From assembly GCA_045543615.1 (NCBI GenBank), contig JAZPXL010000016.1:1-22227 (forward strand): a DNA stretch of 22,227 nucleotides. Direction: 5' to 3'. Positions 6,998-15,697 of this stretch are shown here, piece after piece. How positions within the stretch are numbered: the stretch's first letter is position 1; each line of letters opens with the position of its first letter. Origin of the DNA: CAG-390 sp045543615. GTDB lineage: Bacteria > Bacillota > Clostridia > Oscillospirales > CAG-272. Under the pieces are notes generated by a model. That model saw nothing but the letters and a program-made list of their open reading frames with translations. It had not been told where the DNA came from and searched no databases. Made by a program: the position numbers and the translations under genes.

Positions 6998-8176
6998 TCA
7001 GTCTTGCTCGTCATTGTAAGTATCAAGCACCTCTTCCAAGACGGAGAGTGCTTTGTCGATCTCGCTGTATTTAATATTCAATGGGGGGAGAAGCCTGAGC
7101 TTGCTCTTTGCCGTAAGAAAGAGCACTCCCCTCTCTATACATTTTGCGACAACCTCGCCAACGGGCGAGGTTGTCGTGACTCCTATCATAAGTCCAAGAC
7201 CGTCAACTGCAAGCACGCCCTTAATTTTTGAGAGCTTGCTTCTGATATATTCGCTCTTCGCTCTGACCTCTGCCAAAAAGTCCTCATCAAGTCTGCTTAT
7301 TACATTCAGCGCAGCTGCTGCGCACACGGGATTTGCTCCAAAGGTTGAGCCGTGAGAGCCTGCATCAAGCGTATCCTTTACCTTCTCGCCAAGCATCAAA
7401 GCACCGATGGGAAGTCCACCACCAAGTCCCTTTGCCGTTGTCACGATGTCGGGGCTGATTTCAAATTGCTCAAAGGCGTAGAGTGTGCCACTTCGTCCGT
7501 TTCCCGTCTGCACCTCGTCTATGATAAGGAGAATGTCCCTCTCCTTGCAAGCATTCGCAACCGTCTGCACAAAGCTCTCGTCAAGCTTTCTCACTCCACC
7601 CTCGCCCTGCACAAGCTCCATCATCACGGCGCATACAGTATCGTCCATCATACCAACAAGAGCAGCAGCATCGGTGGGGTCTGCATACAGAAAGCCATCC
7701 ACAAACGGCCCAAACTTTTGGTGGAAAACATCCTGTCCTGTTGCAGACAGGGTTGCTATTGTTCGTCCGTGGAAGGAATCACGGAGGGTAATTATCTTAT
7801 GCCGTCCCTCCCCGTATTTGTCAAATGAATATTTTCGTGCCGTCTTTATTGCGCCCTCGTTTGCCTCTGCTCCCGAATTTGCAAAGAAGACACGTTTCAT
7901 TCCCACTCTCTCACAGAGTAGAGAGGCAAGGCGTACCGGTGGTGCTGAATAATACAGATTTGATATATGTGCGTTTGCGCCAAGCTGTGCTATAACGGCT
8001 GCCGTCCACTCCTCGTCTGCGTATCCGAATGTGTTCGTTGCGATACCTGCGCCCATATCCAAATACTCAACGCCATCCGCTCCTTTTGCCACGCATCCAC
8101 TTCCACCGACTATCTCAACGGGATAGCGACGGTAGGTATTTGCGATATACGTTCTATCAAGCTCAAATGTGTTCAT
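6998..8176 (-). CDS. argD: Acetylornithine aminotransferase
   Basis: This PLP-dependent class-III aminotransferase converts N-acetylglutamate semialdehyde to N-acetylornithine with glutamate as donor. The product is 392 residues. It shows the PLP-phosphate segment NSGAEANEGAIK (about 100-111), the cofactor aspartate motif IIDEVQTGNGR (about 219-228), and the Schiff-base lysine Lys249 in TTAKGLGGG. The start is the ATG at 8176 behind GGAGGT at good spacing; the upstream in-frame TTG at 8203 has no such site. It lies 38 nt behind argB. Enzymes of this type often also serve lysine biosynthesis (succinyl-diaminopimelate transamination), which cannot be judged from sequence here. Confidence 0.95.
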   Translation of the reverse strand: MNTFELDRTYIANTYRRYPVEIVGGSGCVAKGADGVEYLDMGAGIATNTFGYADEEWTAAVIAQLGANAHISNLYYSAPPVRLASLLCERVGMKRVFFANSGAEANEGAIKTARKYSFDKYGEGRHKIITLRDSFHGRTIATLSATGQDVFHQKFGPFVDGFLYADPTDAAALVGMMDDTVCAVMMELVQGEGGVRKLDESFVQTVANACKERDILLIIDEVQTGNGRSGTLYAFEQFEISPDIVTTAKGLGGGLPIGALMLGEKVKDTLDAGSHGSTFGANPVCAAAALNVISRLDEDFLAEVRAKSEYIRSKLSKIKGVLAVDGLGLMIGVTTTSPVGEVVAKCIERGVLFLTAKSKLRLLPPLNIKYSEIDKALSVLEEVLDTYNDEQD

Positions 8177-8214
8177 CACCAACACCTCCAACCTTTGCTT
8201 CAAGCCTTGCTTTT

Positions 8215-9066
8215 TTATCTTATCATCGTACCGATACCCTCATCTGTGAGCATCTCGACGATAATTGAATGCGGTACTCTTCCGTCAATGATAAACACCC
8301 TGTGCACGCCTGCGTCAACAAGCTCGCAACAGCTCTTCACCTTTGGTATCATACCACCCGAAACCGTTCCGTCCTCAATAAGCGTTTGTATCTCGTCACG
8401 CTTTATTTTGCGAATCAATGTTGAGGGATCGTCCTTGTCGGCAAGTATGCCGGGCGTATCCGTAAGCGAAATAAACGCCTCAGCACCGAGTGCCGCCGCA
8501 ACTGCACCTGCCGCTGTATCTGCATTGATATTGTATACATTTCCCTCTTTATCGCATCCAATGCTGGAAATTACAGGGATATAGCCCTTCTCAAGTGAGT
8601 CAACGACAACCGACGGGTCAACCTCGGTTATCTCGCCCACATACCCAAGCGCAGCACTTACAGGCTTCGCCTTGAGCATCTGTCCGTCAATACCCGACAG
8701 ACCGATAGCACGTCCACCTATCGAGCCGAGCATATTGACAAGCTGTTTATTTATCTTACCCGACAGCACCATCATAGCGACCTCTGCCGTCTCTGCATCA
8801 GTTACTCTGAGTCCTCCCTCAAAGTGACTCTCAATATTCATTCGTCCAAGTGTCTCTGTCAGCTCAGGGCCTCCACCGTGGACGAGAACTACTCTGATTC
8901 CTATAAGCGAGAGCAGAACGATGTCACCCATCACGGCACGCTTCAGCTCATCGTTTGTCATTGATGAGCCACCGTATTTTACAACAACCGTCTTGCCGTA
9001 GTATTTCTTTATATATGGAAGTGCTTCAATAAGCACCTCGGCACGCTGTGGATTTGTGATGGTCAT
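8215..9066 (-). CDS. argB: Acetylglutamate kinase
   Basis: The enzyme phosphorylates N-acetylglutamate at the gamma-carboxyl. The 283-residue product carries VVVKYGGSSM near residue 22, VLVHGGGPE and the C-terminal segment GMIPKVKSC, all typical of the amino-acid-kinase fold of NAGK. Its N-terminus has an extra helix (EALPYIKKYYGKT) before the first strand. In the known family this marks the hexameric, arginine-inhibited form, which suits a cyclic ArgJ pathway where this kinase is the control step. The ATG at 9066 overlaps the argJ stop as ATGA, with CGGAG about 10 nt upstream. This indicates translational coupling. Confidence 0.95.
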   Translation of the reverse strand: MTITNPQRAEVLIEALPYIKKYYGKTVVVKYGGSSMTNDELKRAVMGDIVLLSLIGIRVVLVHGGGPELTETLGRMNIESHFEGGLRVTDAETAEVAMMVLSGKINKQLVNMLGSIGGRAIGLSGIDGQMLKAKPVSAALGYVGEITEVDPSVVVDSLEKGYIPVISSIGCDKEGNVYNINADTAAGAVAAALGAEAFISLTDTPGILADKDDPSTLIRKIKRDEIQTLIEDGTVSGGMIPKVKSCCELVDAGVHRVFIIDGRVPHSIIVEMLTDEGIGTMIR

Positions 9067-10280
9067 GTTCTGTAATCTCCGTTGATCTTTACATAATCGT
9101 AGCTGAGATCGCAACCAAACGCCGTTGCGCTCTCCTCTCCCATACCGAGTGTAATCAGTATTTTTATTTCGTCGCAGAGCAATATTTCCTTTGCTCTCGC
9201 CTCGGAAAATTCTACTCCTGCTCCACCACGGCAGACCTCGATCGTGCCTGCATCCGACTCAAAGCTGACGCCTATTTTATCCACCTCAACACAAGCTCCC
9301 GAGTAACCGACAGCGCAGAGCACTCGTCCCCAGTTAGCATCTGCACCGAACATAGCCGCCTTGAAGAGCGTTGAGCAGATGACGGATTTTGCCACCACTC
9401 TCGCCGTATTCTTGTCCTTTGCGCCACTAACTGTACATTCAAGCAGCTTCGTTGCGCCCTCGCCGTCGGCGGCGATAGCACGACAGAGCTTTGATGTTAC
9501 CGCAAACAGAGCCTCTTTAAATATCTCGTATTCAGGCGTGCCTATCTCAACCGTCTCGTTTCCCGCAAGTCCGTTTGCCATTACGGAAAGCATATCATTC
9601 GTTGATGTATCTCCGTCAACGGAGATCATATTGAAGCTGTCCACAACGTCAGCTCTTACGGCAGCCCCGAGTGCCTCTGCAGATATTGAAACATCCGAGG
9701 TTACAAAGACGAGCATCGTTGCCATATTGGGATGGATCATTCCCGATCCCTTTGCAATACCACCAATACGACAGCTCTTGCCGCCAAGATCAAACTCAAC
9801 TGCAACGCTCTTGAGCTTTGTGTCCGTTGTCATTATTGCCGCCGCCGCATCGTCAGAACCGTCAGCAGAGAGAGCGTCGGTCAGCTCTGCCATTCCGTTT
9901 TCGATTGGTGTCAGGTCGAGCTTCTGTCCTATAACGCCCGTGGATGCTACAATAACATCCGACGCATCAATTCCCGTGTGTTGCTCAACGAGTGCGCACA
10001 TAGCATTTGCAATATCCACGCCGTCTGCGTTGCAGGTGTTGGCGTTTCCACTGTTGCATATAACTGCTCTTGCGTATCCGTCTGAGATATTATTTCTCGT
10101 TACAACAATTGGCGCACCACAGACAAGGTTCTGTGTGTAGGTTGCCGCCGCCGTCGCACGCACCTCACTGACAATGAGTGCCAGATCCTTTTTTGTCTTG
10201 TTCTTACGAATACCACAATGTATTCCCGATGCAGTAAAGCCCTTTGCGGCACAAACGCCGCCCTCTATATATTTAATCAC
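9063..10280 (-). CDS. argJ: Glutamate N-acetyltransferase/amino-acid acetyltransferase
   Basis: ArgJ moves the acetyl group from N-acetylornithine back to glutamate, and in bifunctional forms can also use acetyl-CoA. The protein is made as one chain of 405 residues and cleaves itself into alpha and beta subunits. The self-cleavage motif is KGSGMIHPNMATMLVF, with nucleophile Thr188 in MATML. Other family stretches are CNSGNANTC and GADANWGRV. The start is GTG at 10280, overlapping the argC stop as GTGA, with AGAGGAC upstream. No separate argA or argE is in the window, which fits recycling by ArgJ. Monofunctional versus bifunctional activity cannot be decided from sequence. Confidence 0.95.
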   Translation of the reverse strand: MIKYIEGGVCAAKGFTASGIHCGIRKNKTKKDLALIVSEVRATAAATYTQNLVCGAPIVVTRNNISDGYARAVICNSGNANTCNADGVDIANAMCALVEQHTGIDASDVIVASTGVIGQKLDLTPIENGMAELTDALSADGSDDAAAAIMTTDTKLKSVAVEFDLGGKSCRIGGIAKGSGMIHPNMATMLVFVTSDVSISAEALGAAVRADVVDSFNMISVDGDTSTNDMLSVMANGLAGNETVEIGTPEYEIFKEALFAVTSKLCRAIAADGEGATKLLECTVSGAKDKNTARVVAKSVICSTLFKAAMFGADANWGRVLCAVGYSGACVEVDKIGVSFESDAGTIEVCRGGAGVEFSEARAKEILLCDEIKILITLGMGEESATAFGCDLSYDYVKINGDYRT

Positions 10281-11215
10281 AACAAAAGTCCTCTTTCCTT
10301 GGGCAATCCCAATGCTATGTTCATATTCTCAATTGCCGCACCCGACGCTCCCTTGCCAAGATTGCAGAACACGGCAAAAATATTTATTATGTCCTCGCTT
10401 CCCGACACAACTATCTTCATCGAGTCAAGACCCGACATTGAATTTGCATAAAGAAAGGAGGGTGTTTCGTCCTCATCCGAGACGGTTATTATGCGACTGT
10501 CCCCATAATGAAGCGCATAGGTCTTCCTTATATAATCAGCGTCCACACCCCTAAGGCAAAGTCTTGTGTGCAGGGGAAACGCCGTTACCATTCCCGAATA
10601 GAAGTCGGAAACTATGGGATTGAATGCAGGTGGGTAGTCAAGCGAGCAAACAGAGCAGATCTCAGGCAGATGCTTGTGCTTTGCGCCAAGCGCATACTCG
10701 GATGGCGAGTCAAGTGCACCGTCCCTCTCTTCGCTCTCATAGGTAGCTATCATCTTCTTTCCACCACCCGAATATCCCGTAAGCGAATGAATTGCCACGG
10801 GGTGCGAGGAGGAAATTATTCCATTCTTTATAAGTGGATAAAGCACCGCCACAGCTCCACTTGCGTGGCATCCCGGATTTGCTATCCTCTTTGAGTGGCG
10901 TATCATCTCGAAATGCTCCGCCGAAAGCTCGGGAAAGCCGTACGCCCAGCCACTCTCAGTTCTGTGCGCCGTCGAGCAGTCTATTATGACAGCGTCCTCG
11001 TTTAGGCAAAGCTCAACTGCCTCTCTTGCCGCATCATCGGGCAGGCAAAGGAAGGTCACCTCTGCTCTTGCCATCGCCTCGGCTCTCGCATCTGCGTCAC
11101 GCCTTTTCTCGTCGTTCAGGACTATAAGCTCAATATCTTCCCTCGAGCGAAGCCGCTCAACTATCCGAAGTCCCGTCGTACCCGCTCCGCCATCGACAAA
11201 TACCTTGTGCGCCAT
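10277..11215 (-). CDS. argC: N-acetyl-gamma-glutamyl-phosphate reductase, short type
   Basis: ArgC reduces N-acetylglutamyl phosphate to the semialdehyde with NADPH. The 312-residue product starts with the nucleotide-binding glycine loop VDGGAGTTGLRI and contains the catalytic cysteine Cys116 in NPGCHASGA. GYSGGGKKMI and the shorter length point to the second ArgC subfamily rather than the longer E. coli-type enzyme. It is first in the operon. The ATG is preceded by GAGAGGTG, and a strong promoter with ArgR-like motifs lies just upstream. Confidence 0.95.
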   Translation of the reverse strand: MAHKVFVDGGAGTTGLRIVERLRSREDIELIVLNDEKRRDADARAEAMARAEVTFLCLPDDAAREAVELCLNEDAVIIDCSTAHRTESGWAYGFPELSAEHFEMIRHSKRIANPGCHASGAVAVLYPLIKNGIISSSHPVAIHSLTGYSGGGKKMIATYESEERDGALDSPSEYALGAKHKHLPEICSVCSLDYPPAFNPIVSDFYSGMVTAFPLHTRLCLRGVDADYIRKTYALHYGDSRIITVSDEDETPSFLYANSMSGLDSMKIVVSGSEDIINIFAVFCNLGKGASGAAIENMNIALGLPKERGLLL

Positions 11216-11265
11216 CTCTGTTTTCTCACACCTCTCAAAGTAATTGCGTTTTTTCTATGGAGAAT

Positions 11266-11293
11266 ATTATACGCAATTTATTCATTTTGTCAA
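11266..11293 (-). promoter_or_regulatory. Promoter of the argCJBDF operon
   Basis: On the minus strand, -35 TTGACA (11288-11293) and -10 TATAAT (11266-11271) are perfect matches with a 16-bp spacer. The leader to argC is about 45 nt. The spacer itself contains TGAATAAATTG, which resembles half of an ArgR/AhrC operator. Confidence 0.87.
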
Positions 11294-11300
11294 CCCCTTT

Positions 11301-11338
11301 TGTGAATATTCGTGTTATTATATGAATATTTAATCAAA
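11301..11338. promoter_or_regulatory. Candidate ArgR/AhrC operator pair
   Basis: Two tandem 18-bp motifs, tgtgaatattcgtgttat (11301-11318) and tatgaatatttaatcaaa (11321-11338), contain the TGAAT half-site and AT-rich core of the ARG-box pattern. The second also has a partial ATTCA-like partner half. Their centres are 20 bp apart, just upstream of the -35. This is the arrangement expected for hexameric ArgR binding. It is assigned by motif resemblance only. Confidence 0.45.
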
Positions 11339-11374
11339 ACATCTGTATAATACAAGCAAAATGACGAAAAGAAA

Positions 11375-11400
11375 AAACGGAACGCTTGCGCGTTCCGTTT
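11375..11400 (-). terminator. Terminator of the AI-2E-type gene
   Basis: Arms aaacggaacgc (11375-11385) and gcgttccgttt (11390-11400) pair over 11 bp with a 4-nt loop. On the minus strand the stem runs into TTTTTTCTTTT. It lies just beyond the stop of the membrane protein gene and separates it from the arg promoter. Confidence 0.88.
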
Positions 11401-11411
11401 ATATGAAAAGT

Positions 11412-12686
11412 TTATTCCTTATCTTGTGGTGTATCGGCAGGATTGTCGCCGTCCGAATTTTTCTTTTTCTTCTTTTTATCTGCTTTTTTTGCAAAGGGCT
11501 TAAGCAGGGCTGTCTTTATCGATGCAAACGCCTTATCAACGGCTGCATTGAGCTTTGACTCAGGCTCAGGCTTGCGCTCAACTGCTTTATACAGATGGAT
11601 TATGCCCTCTTGGTTGAGGCTTTGACAAAGTGCCATCGTGATGGGGAGCAGGAAGATTCCGATGCCACCGTAAATAAAGTTACCCGCAAGCATTGCAAAG
11701 AGTGTAAGCAGGGGGTGCATACCGACGCTTGAGCCGATAATCTTAGGCTCGATGATCTGTCTGATTATTGTTACAACTACCCAAAGTATGACAAGTCCGA
11801 GTGCCGTCCAGAAATCCCCTGTGAAGAGCGTGATTACTGCCCAGGGGATGAGGATGAAGCCCGATCCGACAACGGGGAGGATATCAAACACGGCAACAAT
11901 TGCCGCAATAATTACAGCATATTCAACTCTGATAATGGTAAGTCCTATGAGGATTTCGACAAAGGTAATTATCATAATCAGCGCATAGGAAAGGATGTAC
12001 TTGCGTACTACCTTGCCAAGATGTGCGCCGATGTCGTGGATAGTGTTGGCTGTCTTTTCGGAGAGCTGAGCCGACAAAAAGCTCTGGATGTGCTCATAGT
12101 CAACAAGCAGGAAGGCTGAGGAAATAATGGTTATTACGATATTGAGCATCACCGTAGGCACGGAAACGGCAACATCGCCAAGCTTACTTACAGCAGTTGT
12201 TGAAAAGTTTTTGATGGCGTTACCGAGCGTTGCAATTATCTCGTCGATCGCAGAGTCAACGGAAATAGCTCCTTCGGTGTCGATACTGTTGATAATGTTC
12301 TGGATTGCGGCACCTGCCTTATCGAGCACAGGAAGCACCTGCTCACGATAAAATACCGGCAATTTATCTATTCCGCTGGCGGCGTACTGCACAAGCTCAA
12401 AGACGATCAGGATGACAAGCGTTCCTACCGTTGCATAGAACAGCAAGACCAGGACAACTGAAACTGCTCCTCGGTTGAGATGGCATTTTTCAACGAAGAA
12501 GCGCACAAGCGGGCGCAGTATAAGTGCGACTATAAATGCTATTACAAATGGGAACAATGCCGGAAGTGCTGCTCTGACAAGCACTATTGAGAGTGCAAAC
12601 AAAAGCGCAAAAAAGGCAAAGTTTATGAGAAACCGACTTCTTTTAGCCGTCTTATCTGTTTCGGGTGGGATTTGACTGTTCTGCAT
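11412..12686 (-). CDS. AI-2E family / YtvI-like membrane protein
   Basis: This 424-residue polytopic inner-membrane protein belongs to the AI-2E transporter (PerM) superfamily. Two hydrophobic segments lie near the N-terminus (about 20-65), a further pair near 75-100 precedes a soluble loop (about 105-180), and several helices follow. The family-typical segment PVVGSGFILIPWAV lies in the second half, with EPKIIGSSVGMHPLLTLFAMLAG after it. The C-terminal tail is cytosolic-looking and very lysine-rich (KKADKKKKKKNS). Layout resembles the sporulation protein YtvI, but members of this superfamily export varied substrates, so no function is assigned. AGGAG precedes the ATG. It has its own promoter and terminator. 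Confidence 0.88.
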   Translation of the reverse strand: MQNSQIPPETDKTAKRSRFLINFAFFALLFALSIVLVRAALPALFPFVIAFIVALILRPLVRFFVEKCHLNRGAVSVVLVLLFYATVGTLVILIVFELVQYAASGIDKLPVFYREQVLPVLDKAGAAIQNIINSIDTEGAISVDSAIDEIIATLGNAIKNFSTTAVSKLGDVAVSVPTVMLNIVITIISSAFLLVDYEHIQSFLSAQLSEKTANTIHDIGAHLGKVVRKYILSYALIMIITFVEILIGLTIIRVEYAVIIAAIVAVFDILPVVGSGFILIPWAVITLFTGDFWTALGLVILWVVVTIIRQIIEPKIIGSSVGMHPLLTLFAMLAGNFIYGGIGIFLLPITMALCQSLNQEGIIHLYKAVERKPEPESKLNAAVDKAFASIKTALLKPFAKKADKKKKKKNSDGDNPADTPQDKE

Positions 12687-12733
12687 TATATGTTCTCCTG
12701 AACCGTTCGGAAATGTATATTATTACATTATTT

Positions 12734-12762
12734 ATAATAACACAAACAAATGTAGTTGTCAA
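12734..12762 (-). promoter_or_regulatory. Promoter for the AI-2E/YtvI-like gene
   Basis: On the minus strand, -35 TTGACA (12757-12762) and -10 TATTAT (12734-12739) are separated by 17 bp, about 50 nt upstream of the ATG. It is divergent from the araB promoter in the same AT-rich gap. Confidence 0.78.
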
Positions 12763-12854
12763 TTAAAAATAGATTAAAAAATAATAAACAATTCATTATC
12801 TCTTATTTTATGCATTTTTGTATAGCTTTAGGGAGTTGTTAGTGTAGAAAGTAT

Positions 12855-12883
12855 TTGACTTTTTCGGGTAAATGGTATATAAT
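12855..12883 (+). promoter_or_regulatory. Promoter of the araB operon
   Basis: The -35 TTGACT (12855-12860) and -10 TATAAT (12878-12883) have a 17-bp spacer, with the araB start about 40 nt downstream. I saw no riboswitch or attenuator in the short leader. Confidence 0.82.
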
Positions 12884-12922
12884 TGAATAAGAATACACAT
12901 TTGCATTTACAAGAGGTGCGTA

Positions 12923-14581
12923 ATGTCAAAGAAATATACAATAGGAATTGATTTCGGCACTCTGTCGGGCAGAGCTCTTCTCGTTGACACCGAGGACGGC
13001 ACTCCGATTGCAGATGCCACTATGGAATATCCACACGCAGTTATTGACAGCGTTCTTCCCTACACAGGAAAGCCTCTGCCGCCCGACTATGCGCTCGAAG
13101 ACCCGTCCGACTTTGTCGCTGTGCTTGAGTACGTCATCCCCGAGGTTTGTCGCAAGGGAGGTATTGACAGCTCTGCCGTCAAGGGTATCTGCATAGACTT
13201 TACCACCTGTACGGTGCTCCCCATCAAAAAGGACGGCACGCCACTCTCGGTTATAGAGCGTTTCCGCAGCAATCCTCACGCCTACTGCAAGCTTTGGAAG
13301 CATCACGCCGCACAGCCCTATGCTGACAGAATGACGGATATTGCCGAGAGGCGTGGCGAGAGCTTCCTCTCAAATTACGGTGGAAAGATCTCAAGCGAAT
13401 GGCTGTTCCCAAAGCTTATCGAAACAGCCGTAGAAGCTCCCGAGGTTATAGAGGAGTGCGATTATTATATTGAGGCGGGAGATTGGCTGAATATGCTCCT
13501 TACGGGAGTGCAGAAACGCAGCTTCCTCTTTGCGACGTGGAAGGCTCTTTATGACAAGGACACCGGGTATCCCTCGGACGACTATCTCGAAGAGGTCTTC
13601 CCCACTCTTCCATCTATTGCCCACAGGCTTCTTGATGCTCCCATAGCGGCAGCGGGCGAATGTCTCGGCTTTGTAACTCCCGAGGCGTCACGCCGTTTCT
13701 CGCTCCCTGTCAGTTGTGCAGTAACAACGTCAATGCCTGACGCTCACGTTGCCGCACCTGCCGTTGGTCTTACCCGACCCGGCGAGATGTACGGAATATT
13801 CGGCACGTCAAATTGCTATTACACCCTCTCAACATCCCCTCTTGACATAAAAGGTATTTGTGGATACCTGCGTGACGGCGTTATGCCCGACTACTATGGT
13901 CTTGAAGCAGGACTTTGTTGTGTTGGTGACCACTTTGCGTGGGTTGCTGACCGTCTCTGTCCGTCCTCATACAAAGAGGAGGCCGATGCGCTCGGTATCT
14001 CGCCACTCAAGCTCTTGGTGCAGAAGGCGTCACTTAAAAAGCCCGGCGAGAGCAGGCTTCTTGCTCTTGACTGGTGGAACGGAAACAGAAACGTTTTGGT
14101 TGATGCAAATCTATCGGGGCTTCTCATCGGTATGAATCTGCGCACAACGGCAGAGGACGTTCTCCGTGCTCTCATTGAAGCCACTGCCTTTGCCACAAGG
14201 CTTATAAAGGAAACCATCGAGGAGAGTGGAATTGAGATAACAAGTCTTCTTGCCGCAGGTGGTATTGCAAGAAAAGACCCCTTTACGATGCAGATATACG
14301 CCGACGTGCTCGGAATACCGATCCGTGTGCTGAGCACTCCGCTTGCCCCATCCCTCGGCTCTGCAATTTATGCGGCAGTTGGTGCTGGTATCTATCCCAC
14401 GATATACGATGCGGCAGAGAAAATGAAATCCCCTGTTGACAGGGTCTACACGCCATCCCTCGCCTCAGGCGAAATTTACGATAAGCTGTATCGTGAATAT
14501 ATTATACTCCACGATTATTTCGGACGTGGAGAAAACGATGTAATGAAACGCCTTATGGCTATTGCCACAGACGCTAAGTAA
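12923..14581 (+). CDS. araB: Ribulokinase
   Basis: This FGGY-family sugar kinase phosphorylates L-ribulose to L-ribulose-5-phosphate with ATP. The 552-residue product matches ribulokinase length. It has the AraB N-terminal motif GIDFGTLSGRALLVD, followed by the family segments DFTTCTVLP and KLWKHHAAQPYADR, and a C-terminal ATP-domain stretch LAAGGIARKDP. AGAGGTG precedes the ATG. It is first in a five-gene plus-strand run and is followed after 16 nt by a PTS-IIC-like permease. No araA (isomerase) or araD (epimerase) is present, so the true substrate could be L-ribulose or another pentulose; ribulokinases accept several. Confidence 0.88.
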   Translation: MSKKYTIGIDFGTLSGRALLVDTEDGTPIADATMEYPHAVIDSVLPYTGKPLPPDYALEDPSDFVAVLEYVIPEVCRKGGIDSSAVKGICIDFTTCTVLPIKKDGTPLSVIERFRSNPHAYCKLWKHHAAQPYADRMTDIAERRGESFLSNYGGKISSEWLFPKLIETAVEAPEVIEECDYYIEAGDWLNMLLTGVQKRSFLFATWKALYDKDTGYPSDDYLEEVFPTLPSIAHRLLDAPIAAAGECLGFVTPEASRRFSLPVSCAVTTSMPDAHVAAPAVGLTRPGEMYGIFGTSNCYYTLSTSPLDIKGICGYLRDGVMPDYYGLEAGLCCVGDHFAWVADRLCPSSYKEEADALGISPLKLLVQKASLKKPGESRLLALDWWNGNRNVLVDANLSGLLIGMNLRTTAEDVLRALIEATAFATRLIKETIEESGIEITSLLAAGGIARKDPFTMQIYADVLGIPIRVLSTPLAPSLGSAIYAAVGAGIYPTIYDAAEKMKSPVDRVYTPSLASGEIYDKLYREYIILHDYFGRGENDVMKRLMAIATDAK

Positions 14582-14597
14582 AATACAGAGGCAAAAA

Positions 14598-15665
14598 ATG
14601 AATACTATCAAGAAATACTGCAAAAAATACTTTATTGACGCTATGGGAGCTATGGCTCAGGGCCTTTTCGCTTCCCTACTTATCGGCACGATCCTCAAGG
14701 CACTCGGTATGATCCCCTACCTTTCGGTGCTTGCCGACATCGGAGGATATGCTCAATCTGTCGCCGGACCTGCTATGGCAGTTGCCATCGCTCTCTCGAT
14801 GAAGGCTGACCCCCTTGTTGTATTCTCCTCAGCAGCTGTCGGTTGGGCAGCAAACAGCCTTGGTGGCGCAGGTGGCCCTCTCGCCGTATTCTTCATCACC
14901 ATAGCCTCAGTTGAGCTTGGCTCTCTCGTCTCAAAGAAGACAAAGGTTGACATCATCGTAACTCCCCTCGTTACCGTAACGGTGGGTGGACTTCTCAGCG
15001 TATTTCTCGCTAAACACATCGGCTCGCTTGTCGGATTTATCAGCTCGTTTATCGACTGGGCGGCTCTGCAGGCTCCGTTTGTTACAGGACTTATCGTCTC
15101 TGTTGTTGTTGGAATCTGTCTGACTCTTCCCATCTCAAGTGCTGCGATCTGCGCAGGTCTTGTGCTTACAGGCAGCCTTGCGGCAACCGGCTCTTCGGAG
15201 GGACTTGCAATTGCAGGTGGTGCAGCCGTTGCAGGCTGTTGCGCACAGATGGTAGGCTTTGCCGTCATTTCCTTCCGTGACAACGGTGTTGGTGGTCTGC
15301 TCTCTCAGGGCATCGGAACAAGTATGCTCCAGATGCCAAACATTATAAAAAATCCTGCAATATGGATACCCCCAACGCTTGCATCGGCAATAACAGGCCC
15401 TCTTGCAAGCTGTGTATTCAATATGCGTATGTACGGTGCCGCCATCAATTCGGGTATGGGTACTTGTGGTATGCTCGGTCCTATCGGTATCATTCTCGGC
15501 TGGTTTGATCCGTCAAACGGCTATCCCGGAGAGGTTGGTGCGCTTGATTGGGTAGGACTTGTGCTTATCTGCTTGGTGCTCCCTGCCGTACTTTCATTTG
15601 TGTTCTATCTCATCCTCCGTCGCATAGGTCTTATCAAGGACGGAGATATGAGACTCGGATGCTGA
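14598..15665 (+). CDS. Stand-alone PTS IIC-like permease (EIIC_2 type)
   Basis: This 355-residue protein is almost entirely hydrophobic, with about nine or ten predicted membrane helices. Glycine-rich segments such as GWAANSLGGAGGPLAVFF and RMYGAAINSGMGTCG are typical of the EIIC-like family that lacks attached IIA or IIB domains. No cytoplasmic phosphorylation domain is present. The start was placed at ATG 14598 behind GAGG; an earlier ATG at 14562 lies inside araB. It follows araB by 16 nt and probably imports the araB substrate, or a related polyol or sugar, but family members are poorly characterised. Confidence 0.8.
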   Translation: MNTIKKYCKKYFIDAMGAMAQGLFASLLIGTILKALGMIPYLSVLADIGGYAQSVAGPAMAVAIALSMKADPLVVFSSAAVGWAANSLGGAGGPLAVFFITIASVELGSLVSKKTKVDIIVTPLVTVTVGGLLSVFLAKHIGSLVGFISSFIDWAALQAPFVTGLIVSVVVGICLTLPISSAAICAGLVLTGSLAATGSSEGLAIAGGAAVAGCCAQMVGFAVISFRDNGVGGLLSQGIGTSMLQMPNIIKNPAIWIPPTLASAITGPLASCVFNMRMYGAAINSGMGTCGMLGPIGIILGWFDPSNGYPGEVGALDWVGLVLICLVLPAVLSFVFYLILRRIGLIKDGDMRLGC

Positions 15666-15697
15666 ACCTTTAACTTATTTAACGAAAGGAGAACATT

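Noticed and set aside
8177..8203. TTG start extending ArgD by nine residues
   Set aside because: The ATG at 8176 follows GGAGGT directly, and the extension would contain that ribosome site.
9361..10140. 259-codon plus-strand open frame opposite argJ
   Set aside because: It is Ser/Ala/Val-rich sequence typical of a mirror frame of a conserved gene; argJ motifs are complete on the other strand.
12763..12854. Riboswitch or leader element between the divergent promoters
   Set aside because: The stretch is AT-rich with no strong nested stems or recognisable conserved core, and it lies upstream of both transcription starts.
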